From the NCBI RefSeq assembly GCF_037977055.1, contig NZ_CP150274.1, positions 434,001 to 498,000 on the forward strand: a stretch of DNA of 64,000 nt. Direction: 5' to 3'. A model generated the notes under the pieces. It made no database searches, was not told the origin of the DNA, and was given only the letters and a program-made list of their open reading frames with translations. The position numbers were made by a program, and so were the translations under genes. This DNA is from Paenibacillus sp. FSL K6-1096. GTDB taxonomy: Bacteria; Bacillota; Bacilli; Paenibacillales; Paenibacillaceae. Positions 35,073 through 44,997 of this stretch are shown here, one piece after another (within the stretch, counting starts at the first letter, position 1; each line of letters opens with the position of its first letter).

Positions 35073-35807
35073 ATGAACAAACCCAAGCAATCCGGAAATA
35101 CCAAGGGGAACGGGCGGCTGCTCCCTATGCTGCTTGCCGTCATTGTTGTACTGCTGACCCTGATTCTGGTCTTCGTTCTGACCGGCAGCAAGTCCTCAGG
35201 CACGGCTGAGCTGGACAACCTTCCGAATTACACCGATGTGAAAGGCAAGATTGTAGTGGACGGGCTGAAATACGAGAAGCAGCCGCGTCTGGGCAGCGAT
35301 GAGGCCAAGGTGAAGGTGATTGAATTCGCCGATTTCAAATGCCCGGCCTGCAAAAACTGGACAGACACCTATCTGGATACCTTCATTAAGGATTATGTAG
35401 ACACCGGCAGAGCCCAGCTCTATTTCATGAATTTCGCCTTCATTGACCGGGATTCCTATCTCGCGGCCAGTGCCGGAGAAGCTATCTACAGACAGAGCAA
35501 CGAGAAGTTCTGGGAATACCTGCACAAGCTCTACGCCAATCAGGGCGATGAGAGCAAGATCTGGGCCACCCAGAAGTTCATCCTCGGATTCGTGAAGGAC
35601 AATATTGACGGCATTGACTACGAACAATTCAAGCAGGATCTGAAGAATCACACATATATGTACGATGTTAAGGAAGACTTCAAGATCGCCGGCGCCTACG
35701 GCGTGAACGGTACACCGAAGTTCATGGTGAACGGCGTGCTGCTGCCGGATTCCTCATATGAGGGACTAAGCGCCGCAATTGAAGCAGCCTTAAGCGCTGC
35801 ACCATGA
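35073..35807 (+). CDS. membrane-anchored DsbA-like thiol-disulfide oxidoreductase
   Basis: 244 residues with one N-terminal membrane anchor (MLLAVIVVLLTLILVFVLT) and an extracytoplasmic DsbA/BdbD-like domain: FADFKCPACKNWTDTYL with the redox pair C90-x2-C93, the helical insert, and the cis-Pro loop VNGTPKFMVNGVLL. It would make or shuffle disulfides in exported proteins. No partner quinone reductase (BdbC/DsbB) is adjacent. AGGAGG lies upstream of the ATG. Confidence 0.9.
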   Translation: MNKPKQSGNTKGNGRLLPMLLAVIVVLLTLILVFVLTGSKSSGTAELDNLPNYTDVKGKIVVDGLKYEKQPRLGSDEAKVKVIEFADFKCPACKNWTDTYLDTFIKDYVDTGRAQLYFMNFAFIDRDSYLAASAGEAIYRQSNEKFWEYLHKLYANQGDESKIWATQKFILGFVKDNIDGIDYEQFKQDLKNHTYMYDVKEDFKIAGAYGVNGTPKFMVNGVLLPDSSYEGLSAAIEAALSAAP

Positions 35808-35811
35808 TTGG

Positions 35812-35852
35812 ACGAAGCGCCCCGCCGGGAAGAACCTGGCGGGGCGCTTCGT
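35812..35852. terminator. bidirectional terminator between dsbA-like gene and topB
   Basis: A perfect 15-bp stem ACGAAGCGCCCCGCC with GGCGGGGCGCTTCGT, in the 49 bp between convergent genes. Confidence 0.88.
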
Positions 35853-35856
35853 TATG

Positions 35857-38112
35857 TTACTCCACTGCGAGCTGGCCGGTGTCCGGGTTCTCCAGCACCA
35901 GCTTGCCTTCATACGGCTCGCCGTCCGCCCCGGTCAGCTTCAGCTTGCCGGTCCGGCCCTTCTCAATCAGGGCCTTCACCTGGGAATCGGTAAGCGTCCG
36001 GCCGTGGTTCTCCTTCCAGATAACGAAGGCGCAACCCTCCTTATAATGGGAGCAGCCGTAGCCCTTGCGGCCCATGAAGATCATGCCGCCGCAGCCCGGG
36101 CGCGGGCAGCTGCCGATGATCTTCGGCCCATCCGATGCGGCCGGTGCACTGCGCTTGCGTGAAGCTGCCCGCTTATCGGCGGCGGCCTGGCGCTCGCCCG
36201 TCTTGCGCGGTGCAGCCGCCGCGCTCCGTCCCTTGCCCCCGCTGCCCTTCGCCGGGGTGTCCCCCTCGAAGGAGGTTTTGGCTGCCCGTGACTGGACGCG
36301 GACCTTATCCACAATCATGGAGGCGAACCGCTTCACGTTCTCCATGAACTGGCCGTCCGCTGCAGTGCCGCGCGCGATTTCGTTCAGGCGGCGCTCCCAC
36401 TGCCCGGTCATCTCCGGGGAGGTCAGCAGCTCCACACCGGCTCCGCGGATCAGCTCAATCGCCGTCCGGCCCTTTTGGGTGATGGCGATTTTTTTACCCT
36501 GCATCTCCACATAGCCGACATTCTTCAGCCGCTCAATCGTGGCCGCACGTGTCGCCGGAGTGCCCAGCCCCGAGTCCTTCATGGCATCGCGCAGCTCCTC
36601 ATCCTCAATCTGCTTGCCCGCGCTCTCCATCGCCTTCAGCAGGGTTCCTTCCGTATAATGCTTAGGAGGCTGGGTATCCTTCTCCTTCACGACGGCATCG
36701 CTGCAGAGAACATCACCGCCGGCATCAATCGAGAACGGCTCATTGACCTCCAGCTCCTCTTCTTCCTCGTCCTCCTTGCCCTTGCCTTTGGCCTTGGGCT
36801 TGTCCTTCTTCTGGTCCGCGTAGATTACCTTCCAGCCGAGGCTGAGCAGCTCCTTGACGGTTGTCTTGAACTTCTCCTCCTCCACCTCGGTAATTACCGT
36901 ATGTACCTTGTATTCGGCAGCTGGATAGAACTGGGCGAGGAAGCGGCGGACGATCAGGTCAAACAGCTTGGCTTCGTCTGTGCTCAGCCCGTTCGCTTTG
37001 CGCCCTGTCGGCAGAATGGCATGGTGATCCTCTACCTTGGACGGATTGCAGATGAACTTATTGCCGGTATGAACCAGGCTGCGGTTCGCCCCCTTGACCC
37101 ATTCGTCATACTGCGTCCCCTGCAGGGACGACAGCGTCTTGTGCATCTGGGGAATGTTCTGCTCCGTGACATAGTTGGAGTTGGTACGCGGGTATGAGAT
37201 CACCTTATGCTTCTCGTAGAGCGCCTGGGCGAGATCGAGCGTTTTTTTGGCCGAGAAGGCGTATTTCCCGTTCGCTTCACGCTGCAGCAGCGTCAAATCG
37301 TACAGCTTGTTCGGATATTCCTTAGTCTCTTTCACCTCATAGCTGCCAATTCTCGCCGGCTTGCCCTTGACCTTATTCGCAAGCGCCTCAGCCTTGGCAG
37401 AATCCGTTAACCGGTCCCCCTGCCACATGCCCTTGTAGGTCAGCTCTTTCTGGGTGAAATGGCCCTCCACCTCAAAGAACTTCAGCGATGAGAACGCCTC
37501 AATCGTCTTCTGCCGGTCATAGATCAGCGCAAGAACCGGGGTCTGAACCCGGCCTACAGAGAGCAGAACATTATGTCTGGTGGTAAAAGCGCGCGACCCG
37601 TTCATCCCGATCAGCCAGTCGGCTTCACTGCGGGCTCTGGCCGCTTTGGTCAGATTCTCGTATTCCGAGCCGTCCTTCAGCTCCTGGAAGCCCTTGCGGA
37701 TCGTCTCCGGCGTCAGGTCGGAGATCCACAGCCGCTTCACCGGCTGGCTCAGCTTCAAATGGCGCTGGATCAGCGAGAAAATATGCTGGCCCTCCCGCCC
37801 GGCATCGCAGGAATTGACCAGCAGATCGCTGCGCTTCGCCAGCTCGCCGATCACCTTGAGCTGATCCAGCGTACGTGCATTCGGCACCAGCTTGAACTGC
37901 TCCGGGATAATCGGCAGATCGTTGATGTTCCATTTCTTGTATTTGGCATCATAGGCTTCCGGCTCGGCCAGGCCGATCAGATGGCCGATGGCCCAGGTGA
38001 TGATGTACTGCTCCCCTTCCAGATAGGATCGGTAATTTTTGGCCTTCGGTTCTATTGCGGCGGCGATATTCCGCCCCATGTCCGGTTTCTCCGCAATAAT
38101 GAGTGTCTTCAA
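35857..38112 (-). CDS. topB: DNA topoisomerase III
   Basis: A type IA topoisomerase of 751 residues that relaxes and decatenates DNA. TOPRIM domain: TLIIAEKPDMGRNIAAAI and NSCDAGREGQHIFSLI (D-x-D-like metal site). Catalytic Tyr in VISYPRTNSNYV. Other marks are WLIGMNGSRAFT, SVGRVQTPVLALI and LGTPATRAATIERL. An acidic/basic insert (KGKGKEDEEEEELEV) lies in the middle. The C-terminus has a Lys/Ala-rich linker and one zinc-ribbon-like module (CPRPGCGG..GYGCSHYKEGC) followed by a KENHGRTLTDSQVKALIEKGRTG topo-associated repeat. Confidence 0.93.
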   Translation of the reverse strand: MKTLIIAEKPDMGRNIAAAIEPKAKNYRSYLEGEQYIITWAIGHLIGLAEPEAYDAKYKKWNINDLPIIPEQFKLVPNARTLDQLKVIGELAKRSDLLVNSCDAGREGQHIFSLIQRHLKLSQPVKRLWISDLTPETIRKGFQELKDGSEYENLTKAARARSEADWLIGMNGSRAFTTRHNVLLSVGRVQTPVLALIYDRQKTIEAFSSLKFFEVEGHFTQKELTYKGMWQGDRLTDSAKAEALANKVKGKPARIGSYEVKETKEYPNKLYDLTLLQREANGKYAFSAKKTLDLAQALYEKHKVISYPRTNSNYVTEQNIPQMHKTLSSLQGTQYDEWVKGANRSLVHTGNKFICNPSKVEDHHAILPTGRKANGLSTDEAKLFDLIVRRFLAQFYPAAEYKVHTVITEVEEEKFKTTVKELLSLGWKVIYADQKKDKPKAKGKGKEDEEEEELEVNEPFSIDAGGDVLCSDAVVKEKDTQPPKHYTEGTLLKAMESAGKQIEDEELRDAMKDSGLGTPATRAATIERLKNVGYVEMQGKKIAITQKGRTAIELIRGAGVELLTSPEMTGQWERRLNEIARGTAADGQFMENVKRFASMIVDKVRVQSRAAKTSFEGDTPAKGSGGKGRSAAAAPRKTGERQAAADKRAASRKRSAPAASDGPKIIGSCPRPGCGGMIFMGRKGYGCSHYKEGCAFVIWKENHGRTLTDSQVKALIEKGRTGKLKLTGADGEPYEGKLVLENPDTGQLAVE

Positions 38113-38213
38113 AAATAATCGCTCCTTACCCTTGGTTACATGAAAAATATGTCCAGTATTCTATTATACCATTTTCCCGGCCGGAAGAGGACTTTGCATA
38201 TGAACCCGGGGAT

Positions 38214-38633
38214 CTACGGGCGGAAAATTACCATCAGCACAATCAGCACCAGCGTCAGCAGGCCGAACAGCTCCAGCACATCTTCCCGGGACCAATGTCT
38301 GCGGAAGAAGACGATTGCCGGCTGGGCCAGCGCCGCCCCCATATACAGGATGTTCAGCAGCAGGCCAAAGGCCAGTACCGAGAACACCGGGGTATCAGAC
38401 TGCGTCGCTCCGGTAATGGTAACAAGTATTATGACCGCTGTCACCAGATAGAGCAGACACCGGAAAAAGATAATCCACGGCCCGGTCTTCGCCGGGCGGG
38501 GCTCTGGCGGAGCCTCCTTCTCCCTCTCCCTCCTCTGTTCCTCCAGCAGACGCCGGATTTCATCGGGATGCTCCTTCCTCATCTGCTGCATCCGCCTGAA
38601 GTTCTCCACCCGGCGGCTTAAGCGTCGCAACAT
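38214..38633 (-). CDS. small membrane protein, function unknown
   Basis: 139 residues: a basic, Arg/Glu-rich N-terminal cytoplasmic helix (RRLSRRVENFRRMQQM, EEQRREREKEAPPEPRPAK) followed by three hydrophobic segments (WIIFFRCLLYLVTAVIILVTI, VFSVLAFGLLLNILYMGAALA, LFGLLTLVLIVLMVIF). It starts 16 bp after the proS stop on the same strand, so it is probably co-transcribed with the synthetase. I do not recognise a family. Confidence 0.7.
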   Translation of the reverse strand: MLRRLSRRVENFRRMQQMRKEHPDEIRRLLEEQRREREKEAPPEPRPAKTGPWIIFFRCLLYLVTAVIILVTITGATQSDTPVFSVLAFGLLLNILYMGAALAQPAIVFFRRHWSREDVLELFGLLTLVLIVLMVIFRP

Positions 38634-38649
38634 GCTGTTTCCTCCTCTC

Positions 38650-39900
38650 TTAAGCTCTAAATCGGCTCACCCGCCGTACAGCCTCTTCCAGCTCAATCAC
38701 TTCCTTGCTGCCCGACCGGCGGTCCAGGTATTCCAGCTTCTGCTCAGCAGCCTGCTTGCCAGCCACTAGAACAACCGGAATGCCAAGCAGGCCGGCATCC
38801 TTGAATTTCACTCCCGCACGCTCATCGCGGTCATCCAGCAGGGTATCGATGCCTAGAGCGCTCAGCTGTGTGTATAAAGCCTCGGCCAGCTCCCGCTGAG
38901 CTTCTTCCTTGACCGACATCACCAGGATATGCACGTTGTACGGAGCAATCGCCTCCGGCCAGATCAGGCCCTGCTCATCCTGGTTCTGCTCGGCCACCGC
39001 AGACAGCAGCCGGGAAATGCCGATTCCATAGCAGCCCATGACCACCGGCTGGCTGCGTCCGGCGGCATCGAGATAGCTCGCGCCCAGCTTCTCGCTGTAC
39101 ACCGTGCCAAGCTCGAAGACATGGCCCACCTCAATGCCCTGGCAGCGTTCAAGGGAGCCTGCTCCGCACTGCGGGCAGGCCTCTGCTTCAGCCACCTCCA
39201 GGTTCGCAGCATATCCGCAGTGCGGGCAGATTAGCAGCGTATCTTCACCAGCCTCACACAGCGCCATGAACTCATGATTGCGCCCTTTGCCGCCGATCGC
39301 TCCCGCATCGGCCAGCACAGCCTTATACGTCAGGCCGCAACGGCTGAAGATCCGCTCATAAGCCTGGTACATCCGTTCATAAGCCTGGCCGAGCCCCTCC
39401 CAGCCTGTGTCGAACGAATACGCATCCTTCATCAGGAACTCCCTGCCCCGCAGCAGCCCTGAACGCGGCCGGCGTTCATCGCGGAATTTCGTCTGAATCT
39501 GGAACACGGTGACCGGAAGTCTGCGGTAGGTGCTGATCTCGCCCCGTACGAGCGCCGTCACCACCTCTTCATGTGTCGGCCCCAGCACGAACTCCCGTTC
39601 ATGACGGTCCTTAAGCTTCATCAGCTCTTTGCCGTAGACGTCATAACGTGCGGACTCTTGCCAGAGCTCGGCAGGCTGCAGCGAAGGCATCAGCACCTCC
39701 TGGGCACCGGAGCCTTCCATTTCCTGGCGGACCATCATCTCCAGCTTGCGCAGGACCCGCCGCCCGAGGGGCATATAAGTATATACCCCGGCAGCCACCT
39801 GACGGATATATCCGGCGCGGAGCAACAGCTGGTGACTCCTTGTTTCAGCTTCCGCAGGAGCTTCGCGGAGCGTGGTGACGAACAGTTGACTTTGGCGCAT
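38650..39900 (-). CDS. proS: prolyl-tRNA synthetase lacking the editing domain
   Basis: A class II synthetase of 416 residues, against about 565 for the usual bacterial ProRS. Motif 2 (FRDERRPRSGLLRGREFLMKD), motif 3 (GCYGIGISRLL, 289-299) and the anticodon-binding domain (VLVAGKQAAEQKLEYLDRRSG) are present. The INS editing domain, normally some 180 residues between YAANLE and GIEVGHVF, is replaced by about 18 residues carrying two Cys pairs (C225-x2-C228, C242-x2-C245), perhaps a zinc ribbon. Charging of tRNA-Pro should be kept while cis-editing of Ala-tRNA-Pro is lost. It is preceded by a T-box leader, so it responds to uncharged tRNA-Pro. A full-length ProRS probably exists elsewhere. Confidence 0.9.
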   Translation of the reverse strand: MRQSQLFVTTLREAPAEAETRSHQLLLRAGYIRQVAAGVYTYMPLGRRVLRKLEMMVRQEMEGSGAQEVLMPSLQPAELWQESARYDVYGKELMKLKDRHEREFVLGPTHEEVVTALVRGEISTYRRLPVTVFQIQTKFRDERRPRSGLLRGREFLMKDAYSFDTGWEGLGQAYERMYQAYERIFSRCGLTYKAVLADAGAIGGKGRNHEFMALCEAGEDTLLICPHCGYAANLEVAEAEACPQCGAGSLERCQGIEVGHVFELGTVYSEKLGASYLDAAGRSQPVVMGCYGIGISRLLSAVAEQNQDEQGLIWPEAIAPYNVHILVMSVKEEAQRELAEALYTQLSALGIDTLLDDRDERAGVKFKDAGLLGIPVVLVAGKQAAEQKLEYLDRRSGSKEVIELEEAVRRVSRFRA

Positions 39901-39965
39901 ACCGATCGACCTCTTTCTTCAGACTAAGTGTATTCAGCTTCATGATTCCGCAATGCATACAACGC

Positions 39966-40235
39966 CAAAAAGACACATCCGTCAGGGACGAATGTGCCGT
40001 GTTACCACCCTGTTTCAACCGCCCGGCCCTAAGGCCTTGCAGTTCTCTAATCCGAAATAACGGCCGGAGCCGGCAAGCTTAGAATAATGGCATACTGCTT
40101 ACTAAGCTGCAGCTTTCAAGGCAGGGTATGCTCCATCCGCACTTGAGGGACCTTTCAGCCGGTGAATCCCCTCTCTGTTCCGGCAGTTACAGGAAACATA
40201 GATCCTTGGTCAACACTATTGACGTTATAAATATT
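39966..40235 (-). promoter_or_regulatory. T-box riboswitch leader of proS
   Basis: On the minus strand the leader contains a Stem I-like region (AACAGAGAGGGG, GGCTGAAAGGTCCC) and the T-box sequence CAGGGTGGTAACACGG (40000-40010 region), whose GGTGG bulge pairs with the tRNA acceptor end. It is followed by the terminator CACATTCGTC/GACGGATGTG (39974-39996) and TCTTTTT. The proline specifier codon cannot be fixed by eye; CC-containing triplets occur near 40120-40150. Uncharged tRNA-Pro would favour antitermination. Confidence 0.88.
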
Positions 40236-40288
40236 GATTCCTAATCTATCCGATATTTGGGCGTTCGTCAAGTAGCTTCCACACAAAA

Positions 40289-40322
40289 AGCCGCTACACC
40301 AGCAATTGCCGGGTAACGGCTT
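40289..40322 (-). terminator. terminator of gltD
   Basis: On the minus strand, AGCCGTTACCC.. pairs imperfectly with ..TGTAGCGGCT and is followed by TTTTTGTG, 34 bp after the gltD stop. Confidence 0.78.
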
Positions 40323-40355
40323 CCTTGATACTGATGCAGAAGTTCCTTATGCTTC

Positions 40356-41843
40356 TTAAGGCAGCACAGTGGTTCCCATCAGGTATTTGTCTACTTCACG
40401 CGCGGCTTCACGGCCCTCGTTAATGGCCCAGACAACCAGGCTCTGTCCGCGGCGCATATCGCCGGCGGCGAATACTTTATCCACATTCGTATTGTATTTG
40501 CCGTAACGGGCTTTCACATTGGTGCGGCGGTCCGTCTCCAGCTTCAGCTCCTGAATGAGGTCCTGTTCCGGCCCGTCGAAGCCGATGGCAATCAGCGCAA
40601 GCTGGGCCGGGAATACTGCTTCGGTTCCCGGAACCGGCTGGTAGATCTTCCGCCCGGTCTCATCGACCATGCGGCGGATCTGCACCGTGTGCACTTCCTT
40701 AAGGTTGCCTGCTTCATCGCCGACGAACTTCGTGGTCATAATCGAGAACTCCCGCGGATCTTCACCGAATACAGCCTTCGCCTCCTGCTGGGCATAATCA
40801 AGCGTATAGACATTCGGGAATTGCGGCCACGGGTTGGCAATCGGATCACGCGTCAGCGGCGCTTTGTCATGTGTGCCGAACTGCGTGATGCTGCTGCATC
40901 CGTGGCGCAGTGCGGTCGCCACACAGTCGGAGCCGGTGTCGCCCCCGCCCAGCACGACAACATCCTTGCCTGCTGCTGACACATATTTGCCGTCCTCAAG
41001 CCCGGAATTCAGATAGCTGGAGATCGTTCCGGTCAGGTAATCCATAGCGTACATGACCCCGTTCAGGTCACTGCCTTCCACATTGAAGCGCCGGGCTTTG
41101 GTCGCTCCGCCGCACAGGACAACGGCATCGTATTCATCTACGAGCTGCTGGGCCGGAATGTCTTTGCCGATCTCGGTATTCACCACGAACTCGACGCCTT
41201 CTGCCGCCAGCAGATCCACCCGGCGCTGTACCACACGTTTGTCCAGCTTCATGGTCGGAATGCCGTACATCAGCAGTCCGCCGATGCGGTCGCTGCGCTC
41301 GAATACCGTTACAGTGTGCCCTGCCTTGTTGAGCTGCGCTGCCGCAGCCAGGCCTGCCGGACCTGACCCAACAATAGCCACCCGCTTGCCGGTACGCTTC
41401 TCAGGCGGGCTCGGAACAACCCAGCCCTCTTCAAAGCCCTTGTCCACAATCGCCAGCTCAATCGTCTTAATCGTCACAGGCTGTCCAATCAGACCGACGG
41501 TACAGGAGCCTTCGCATGGCGCCGGACAGATACTGCCGGTGAATTCCGGGAAATTGTTGGTCTTGTGCAGCCGTTCCAGTGCTTCCCGCCACAACCCGCG
41601 GTAGACCAGATTGTTCCACTCGGGAATCAGGTTATGCACAGGGCAGCCGGACGTACCTCCGCTCATATCCACGCCTGTGTGGCAATAAGGTGTGCCGCAA
41701 TCCATGCAGCGGGCACCCTGGGTGCGAAGCTCCTCTTCAGACAGATGCTCGTGGAATTCTTCCCAGTCCTTTACGCGCTGCTCGGGTGCCCGGTCTCCTG
41801 GGAGCTGGCGCTTATACTCCATAAATCCAGTAGGTGTAGACAT
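40356..41843 (-). CDS. gltD: glutamate synthase small subunit
   Basis: Supplies electrons from NADPH to the large GltB subunit to make glutamate from glutamine and 2-oxoglutarate. 495 residues: N-terminal 4Fe-4S binding region ([27 protein letters not shown]), FAD motif [23 protein letters not shown] motif [21 protein letters not shown], and the C-terminal [24 protein letters not shown]. The ATG at 41843 follows GGGGGA. No gltB is in the window, at least not within 10 kb downstream, so the two subunits may be encoded apart. Confidence 0.93.
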   Translation of the reverse strand: MSTPTGFMEYKRQLPGDRAPEQRVKDWEEFHEHLSEEELRTQGARCMDCGTPYCHTGVDMSGGTSGCPVHNLIPEWNNLVYRGLWREALERLHKTNNFPEFTGSICPAPCEGSCTVGLIGQPVTIKTIELAIVDKGFEEGWVVPSPPEKRTGKRVAIVGSGPAGLAAAAQLNKAGHTVTVFERSDRIGGLLMYGIPTMKLDKRVVQRRVDLLAAEGVEFVVNTEIGKDIPAQQLVDEYDAVVLCGGATKARRFNVEGSDLNGVMYAMDYLTGTISSYLNSGLEDGKYVSAAGKDVVVLGGGDTGSDCVATALRHGCSSITQFGTHDKAPLTRDPIANPWPQFPNVYTLDYAQQEAKAVFGEDPREFSIMTTKFVGDEAGNLKEVHTVQIRRMVDETGRKIYQPVPGTEAVFPAQLALIAIGFDGPEQDLIQELKLETDRRTNVKARYGKYNTNVDKVFAAGDMRRGQSLVVWAINEGREAAREVDKYLMGTTVLP

Positions 41844-42071
41844 ATTTACGTTTCCCCCATCCGTTCTCTTCGTGTTGATGTATAGTACACTATTGCATAC
41901 CCGCGGCATAATTCAATAAGGATACAGCGCGATGAAGGTTCTGCATATTTTATACTAACTAACATTTCTAATTTTAATTATAGTAGCATTCAATACTTTT
42001 GCACGGTAATGGATTAATCTGCTGATTATTTGTACTATTTCACATCTGATGTCAGAGAAAACGCTTCATTG

Positions 42072-42563
42072 TCAGCCCTTACGTTCATATACATAGAAAC
42101 GGTAATCATAAGGATTCTGCTCATTCTTCAGCCCCGGCGTATTGGAAACTTCCTTCCACTGGCTCCAGTCCACCTCCGGGAAAATGGTATCCCCCTCGAC
42201 CTCAGCTTCGATCCGCGTAACACGCAGCTTATCCGCATAGGGCAGCATGAGACTGTAGATCTCAGCGCCGCCGATCACCATCAGCTCATCCTCCTTGCGG
42301 CCTTCTGCGAGCGCCTCTTCCAGCGTATGCACCACCTCAGCGCCTTCAGGCGCGAAGCTGCGGTCCCGGGTCAGAATCAGGCTGGTACGGCCCTTCAGCG
42401 GCTTGCTGCCGAGGGATTCCCAGGTTTTGCGCCCCATCAGCATTCTTTTGCCCAGCGTCTCCGCCTTGAAATAGGCAAAATCCAGCGGCAAATGCCAAGG
42501 GATATCATTATTGTTGCCGATGACCCTGTTCGAGGACATGGCCCAGATCATGGTTATGCTCAT
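42072..42563 (-). CDS. folA: dihydrofolate reductase
   Basis: Reduces dihydrofolate with NADPH. 163 residues with SITMIWAMSSNRVIGNNNDIPWHLPLDFAYFK (active-site Asp in DIPW/LPLD region), MLMGRKTWESLG, LILTRDRSF, and ELMVIGGAEIYSLMLPYADKLRVTRI. It follows thyA by 48 bp on the same strand, the usual pairing: ThyA makes dihydrofolate that FolA recycles. Confidence 0.95.
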   Translation of the reverse strand: MSITMIWAMSSNRVIGNNNDIPWHLPLDFAYFKAETLGKRMLMGRKTWESLGSKPLKGRTSLILTRDRSFAPEGAEVVHTLEEALAEGRKEDELMVIGGAEIYSLMLPYADKLRVTRIEAEVEGDTIFPEVDWSQWKEVSNTPGLKNEQNPYDYRFYVYERKG

Positions 42564-42611
42564 CTACCCGCCTCCTTCTTCAAGCTGTCATACATCCGCA
42601 TTAAGAATGCT

Positions 42612-43418
42612 CTATATCGCTACCGGTGCCTTGATCCCCGGATGATGTACGTAATCAGTGAATTCGAAATCCTCAAAGGTGTAATCAAAGATGCTGTCAG
42701 GCTTGCGGCGGATGACCAGCTTCGGCAGCGCATACGGCTCCCTGGCCAGCTGTGTAGCCACCTGCTCCAGATGATTGGTGTAGATATGCACATCTCCGCC
42801 CGACCAGATGAATTCTCCTACCTCCAGGCCCGTCTGCTGGGCGACCATATGGGTGAGCAGCGCATAGCTGGCAATGTTAAAAGGAAGCCCCAGGAACGTG
42901 TCCACAGAACGCATCGTCAGCATACAGGACAGCTTGCCGTCCGCCACATAGAACTGGAATACAAAATGGCAAGGCGGAAGCTTCATCTCCTCAATCTCGC
43001 CTACATTCCACGCACTGACGATATGACGGCGGGAATCCGGGTTGTTCCGGATCGAGTCGATCACATTCGCAATCTGGTCAATATGACGTCCGTCCTTGGC
43101 CTCCCAGGCCCGCCACTGCGAACCGTAGACAGGTCCCAGCTCACCGTTCTCATCCGCCCATTCGTCCCAGATTGAGACCCCGTTCTCCTTCAGATAGGAG
43201 GTGTTGGTATCCCCCTTGAGGAACCATAACAGCTCATGCACCACCGACTTCAGATGAATGCGCTTGGTGGTTACCAGCGGGAAGCCCTTCGTGAGATCGA
43301 AGCGAAGCTGCCGTCCGAATACCGATATGGTGCCCGTGCCGGTCCGGTCGCTCTTCGCTGTGCCGTTATCCAATATATCCTGTAATAGATCCAAGTAATT
43401 ACGCAAGTTGTATCGCAC
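42612..43418 (-). CDS. thyA: thymidylate synthase ThyA
   Basis: Methylates dUMP to dTMP using methylenetetrahydrofolate. 268 residues with [18 protein letters not shown], the folate-binding [31 protein letters not shown], the catalytic Cys in [31 protein letters not shown] and the C-terminal [19 protein letters not shown]. First gene of the thyA-folA pair. The start codon region ([13 protein letters not shown]) matches the family start. Confidence 0.95.
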   Translation of the reverse strand: MRYNLRNYLDLLQDILDNGTAKSDRTGTGTISVFGRQLRFDLTKGFPLVTTKRIHLKSVVHELLWFLKGDTNTSYLKENGVSIWDEWADENGELGPVYGSQWRAWEAKDGRHIDQIANVIDSIRNNPDSRRHIVSAWNVGEIEEMKLPPCHFVFQFYVADGKLSCMLTMRSVDTFLGLPFNIASYALLTHMVAQQTGLEVGEFIWSGGDVHIYTNHLEQVATQLAREPYALPKLVIRRKPDSIFDYTFEDFEFTDYVHHPGIKAPVAI

Positions 43419-43508
43419 CCCACTCTCTTTTTCTTATACCAGTTTACCATGAGCTGACCACGCTTGTAATTCCCTTTGTATAAATTCAGATTCCTTGCGG
43501 CTAAAAAA

Positions 43509-43549
43509 AGGATGTTCCCCGCCATTCTACATGGCTCAGGAAACATCCT
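43509..43549 (-). terminator. terminator of the pdh operon
   Basis: On the minus strand, AGGATGTTTCC and GGAACATCCT pair across a 20-nt loop and are followed by TTTTTTTAG, 32 bp after the pdhD stop. Confidence 0.85.
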
Positions 43550-43581
43550 CTTGAATTATTGCGGAAATAGCTTCGCAGCTA

Positions 43582-44994
43582 TTATCTGATTACATGAATC
43601 GGGTGGCCTTCTACCAGCTCAGCCGCTTCCATAACGATCTCACCGAGAGTCGGGTGTGCATGGATGGTCAGAGCGATATCCTCAAGGGTTGCACCCATCT
43701 CAATTGCCAGCCCCAGCTCAGCAATCAGGTTAGAAGCCTCGATGCCGACGATTTGCGCGCCCAGCACCTGATTGTTGTCGCTCTTCGCTACAATCTTGAT
43801 GAAGCCTTCAGGCGCATTCAGGGAGACGGCACGGCCGTTGCCTGCGAACGGGAATTTACCGGCTTTCACGGCATAGCCCTTCTCTTTGGCTTCTTTCTCA
43901 GTCAGGCCTACGCTGGAGCATTCAGGATCAGTGAATACGACAGCCGGCATAACTTTGTAATCAACGACCGACTTGTGTCCGGCGATAGCTTCGGCAGCAA
44001 TCTTGCCTTCATACGAAGCTTTGTGCGCCAGAGCCAGGCCAGGCACGATGTCGCCGATCGCGTAGATGTTAGGAATGTTGGTGCGTCCCTGATGGTCAAC
44101 CTTGACCAGACCGCGTTCGTCCAGCTCAACGCCGATCAGATCCAGGCCAAGCTCACCGTCAGTGTTCGGACGGCGGCCTACGGTTACCAGCAGGTATTCC
44201 GCAGTTATTTCCTTGGATTCGCCGCCAACGGAGTACTTCACAGTAACTTCCTTGTCGTTCTGCACAGCGGATTCCGCTTTGGCATTCGTTACAATCTCAA
44301 TGCCGGTCTTCGCCATGTTCTTGGCTACCAGACGGGTCATATCCTTGTCGAAGCCAGGCAGAACAGTGTCCAGACCTTCAATGATCGTAACTTTGGTGCC
44401 GAATTTGGAGTACATCTGGCCCAGCTCGGCGCCGATGTAGCCGCCGCCGATAACGATCATGCTCTTCGGAATTTCAGGCAGATCCAGCGCTTCGGTGGAG
44501 GACAGAATACGTCCGCCGAACGGGAACGGCTTCAGCTCAATCGGGCGGGAGCCTGTCGCGATGATGCAGTTGTTGAACTTGTAGCGCGGGGATTCATGGT
44601 CATTGAACAGACGGGCTTCGTTTGCACTAATGAACATCGCTTCACCGCTGAATACTTCAATCTTGTTGCCCTTCATCAGGCTGGTTACGCCGGAAGTCAT
44701 CTTCTTGACTACGCCGTTCTTGAAGGCCTGGGTCTTGGCCCAGTCCACCTTCACGTTCTCGGCAGTTACGCCGAATACCTCGCCGTGCTGGGCAGCCTCA
44801 TATTGATGAGCTGCGGAGATCAGCGCCTTGGAAGGGATACAGCCGCGGTTCAGACACACGCCGCCGAGTTCCGATTTATCTACAATGATGACCTTTTGGC
44901 CGAGCTGGGCGGCACGGATTGCCGCCACATACCCGCCGGGACCTGCACCAATTACCAATGTGTCGATTTCAATTGAAGCGTCTCCGACTACCAT
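43582..44994 (-). CDS. pdhD: dihydrolipoyl dehydrogenase (E3)
   Basis: Reoxidises dihydrolipoamide on E2, passing electrons to NAD. 470 residues with FAD motif TLVIGAGPGGYVAAIRAAQLG, redox disulfide in GGVCLNRGCIPSKALI, NAD motif MIVIGGGYIGAELGQMYSKFG, IPNIYAIGDIVPG, and the C-terminal catalytic HAHPTLGEIVMEA. It begins 3 bp after the pdhC stop, the last gene of pdhABCD. Confidence 0.96.
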   Translation of the reverse strand: MVVGDASIEIDTLVIGAGPGGYVAAIRAAQLGQKVIIVDKSELGGVCLNRGCIPSKALISAAHQYEAAQHGEVFGVTAENVKVDWAKTQAFKNGVVKKMTSGVTSLMKGNKIEVFSGEAMFISANEARLFNDHESPRYKFNNCIIATGSRPIELKPFPFGGRILSSTEALDLPEIPKSMIVIGGGYIGAELGQMYSKFGTKVTIIEGLDTVLPGFDKDMTRLVAKNMAKTGIEIVTNAKAESAVQNDKEVTVKYSVGGESKEITAEYLLVTVGRRPNTDGELGLDLIGVELDERGLVKVDHQGRTNIPNIYAIGDIVPGLALAHKASYEGKIAAEAIAGHKSVVDYKVMPAVVFTDPECSSVGLTEKEAKEKGYAVKAGKFPFAGNGRAVSLNAPEGFIKIVAKSDNNQVLGAQIVGIEASNLIAELGLAIEMGATLEDIALTIHAHPTLGEIVMEAAELVEGHPIHVIR

Positions 44995-44997
44995 TAA

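Noticed and set aside
43594..44976. Long antisense frames opposite GC-rich genes (also 20491-21375, 62311-63483).
   Set aside because: They run antisense to clearly conserved genes (pdhD, GH13, metH) and show composition typical of shadow frames.
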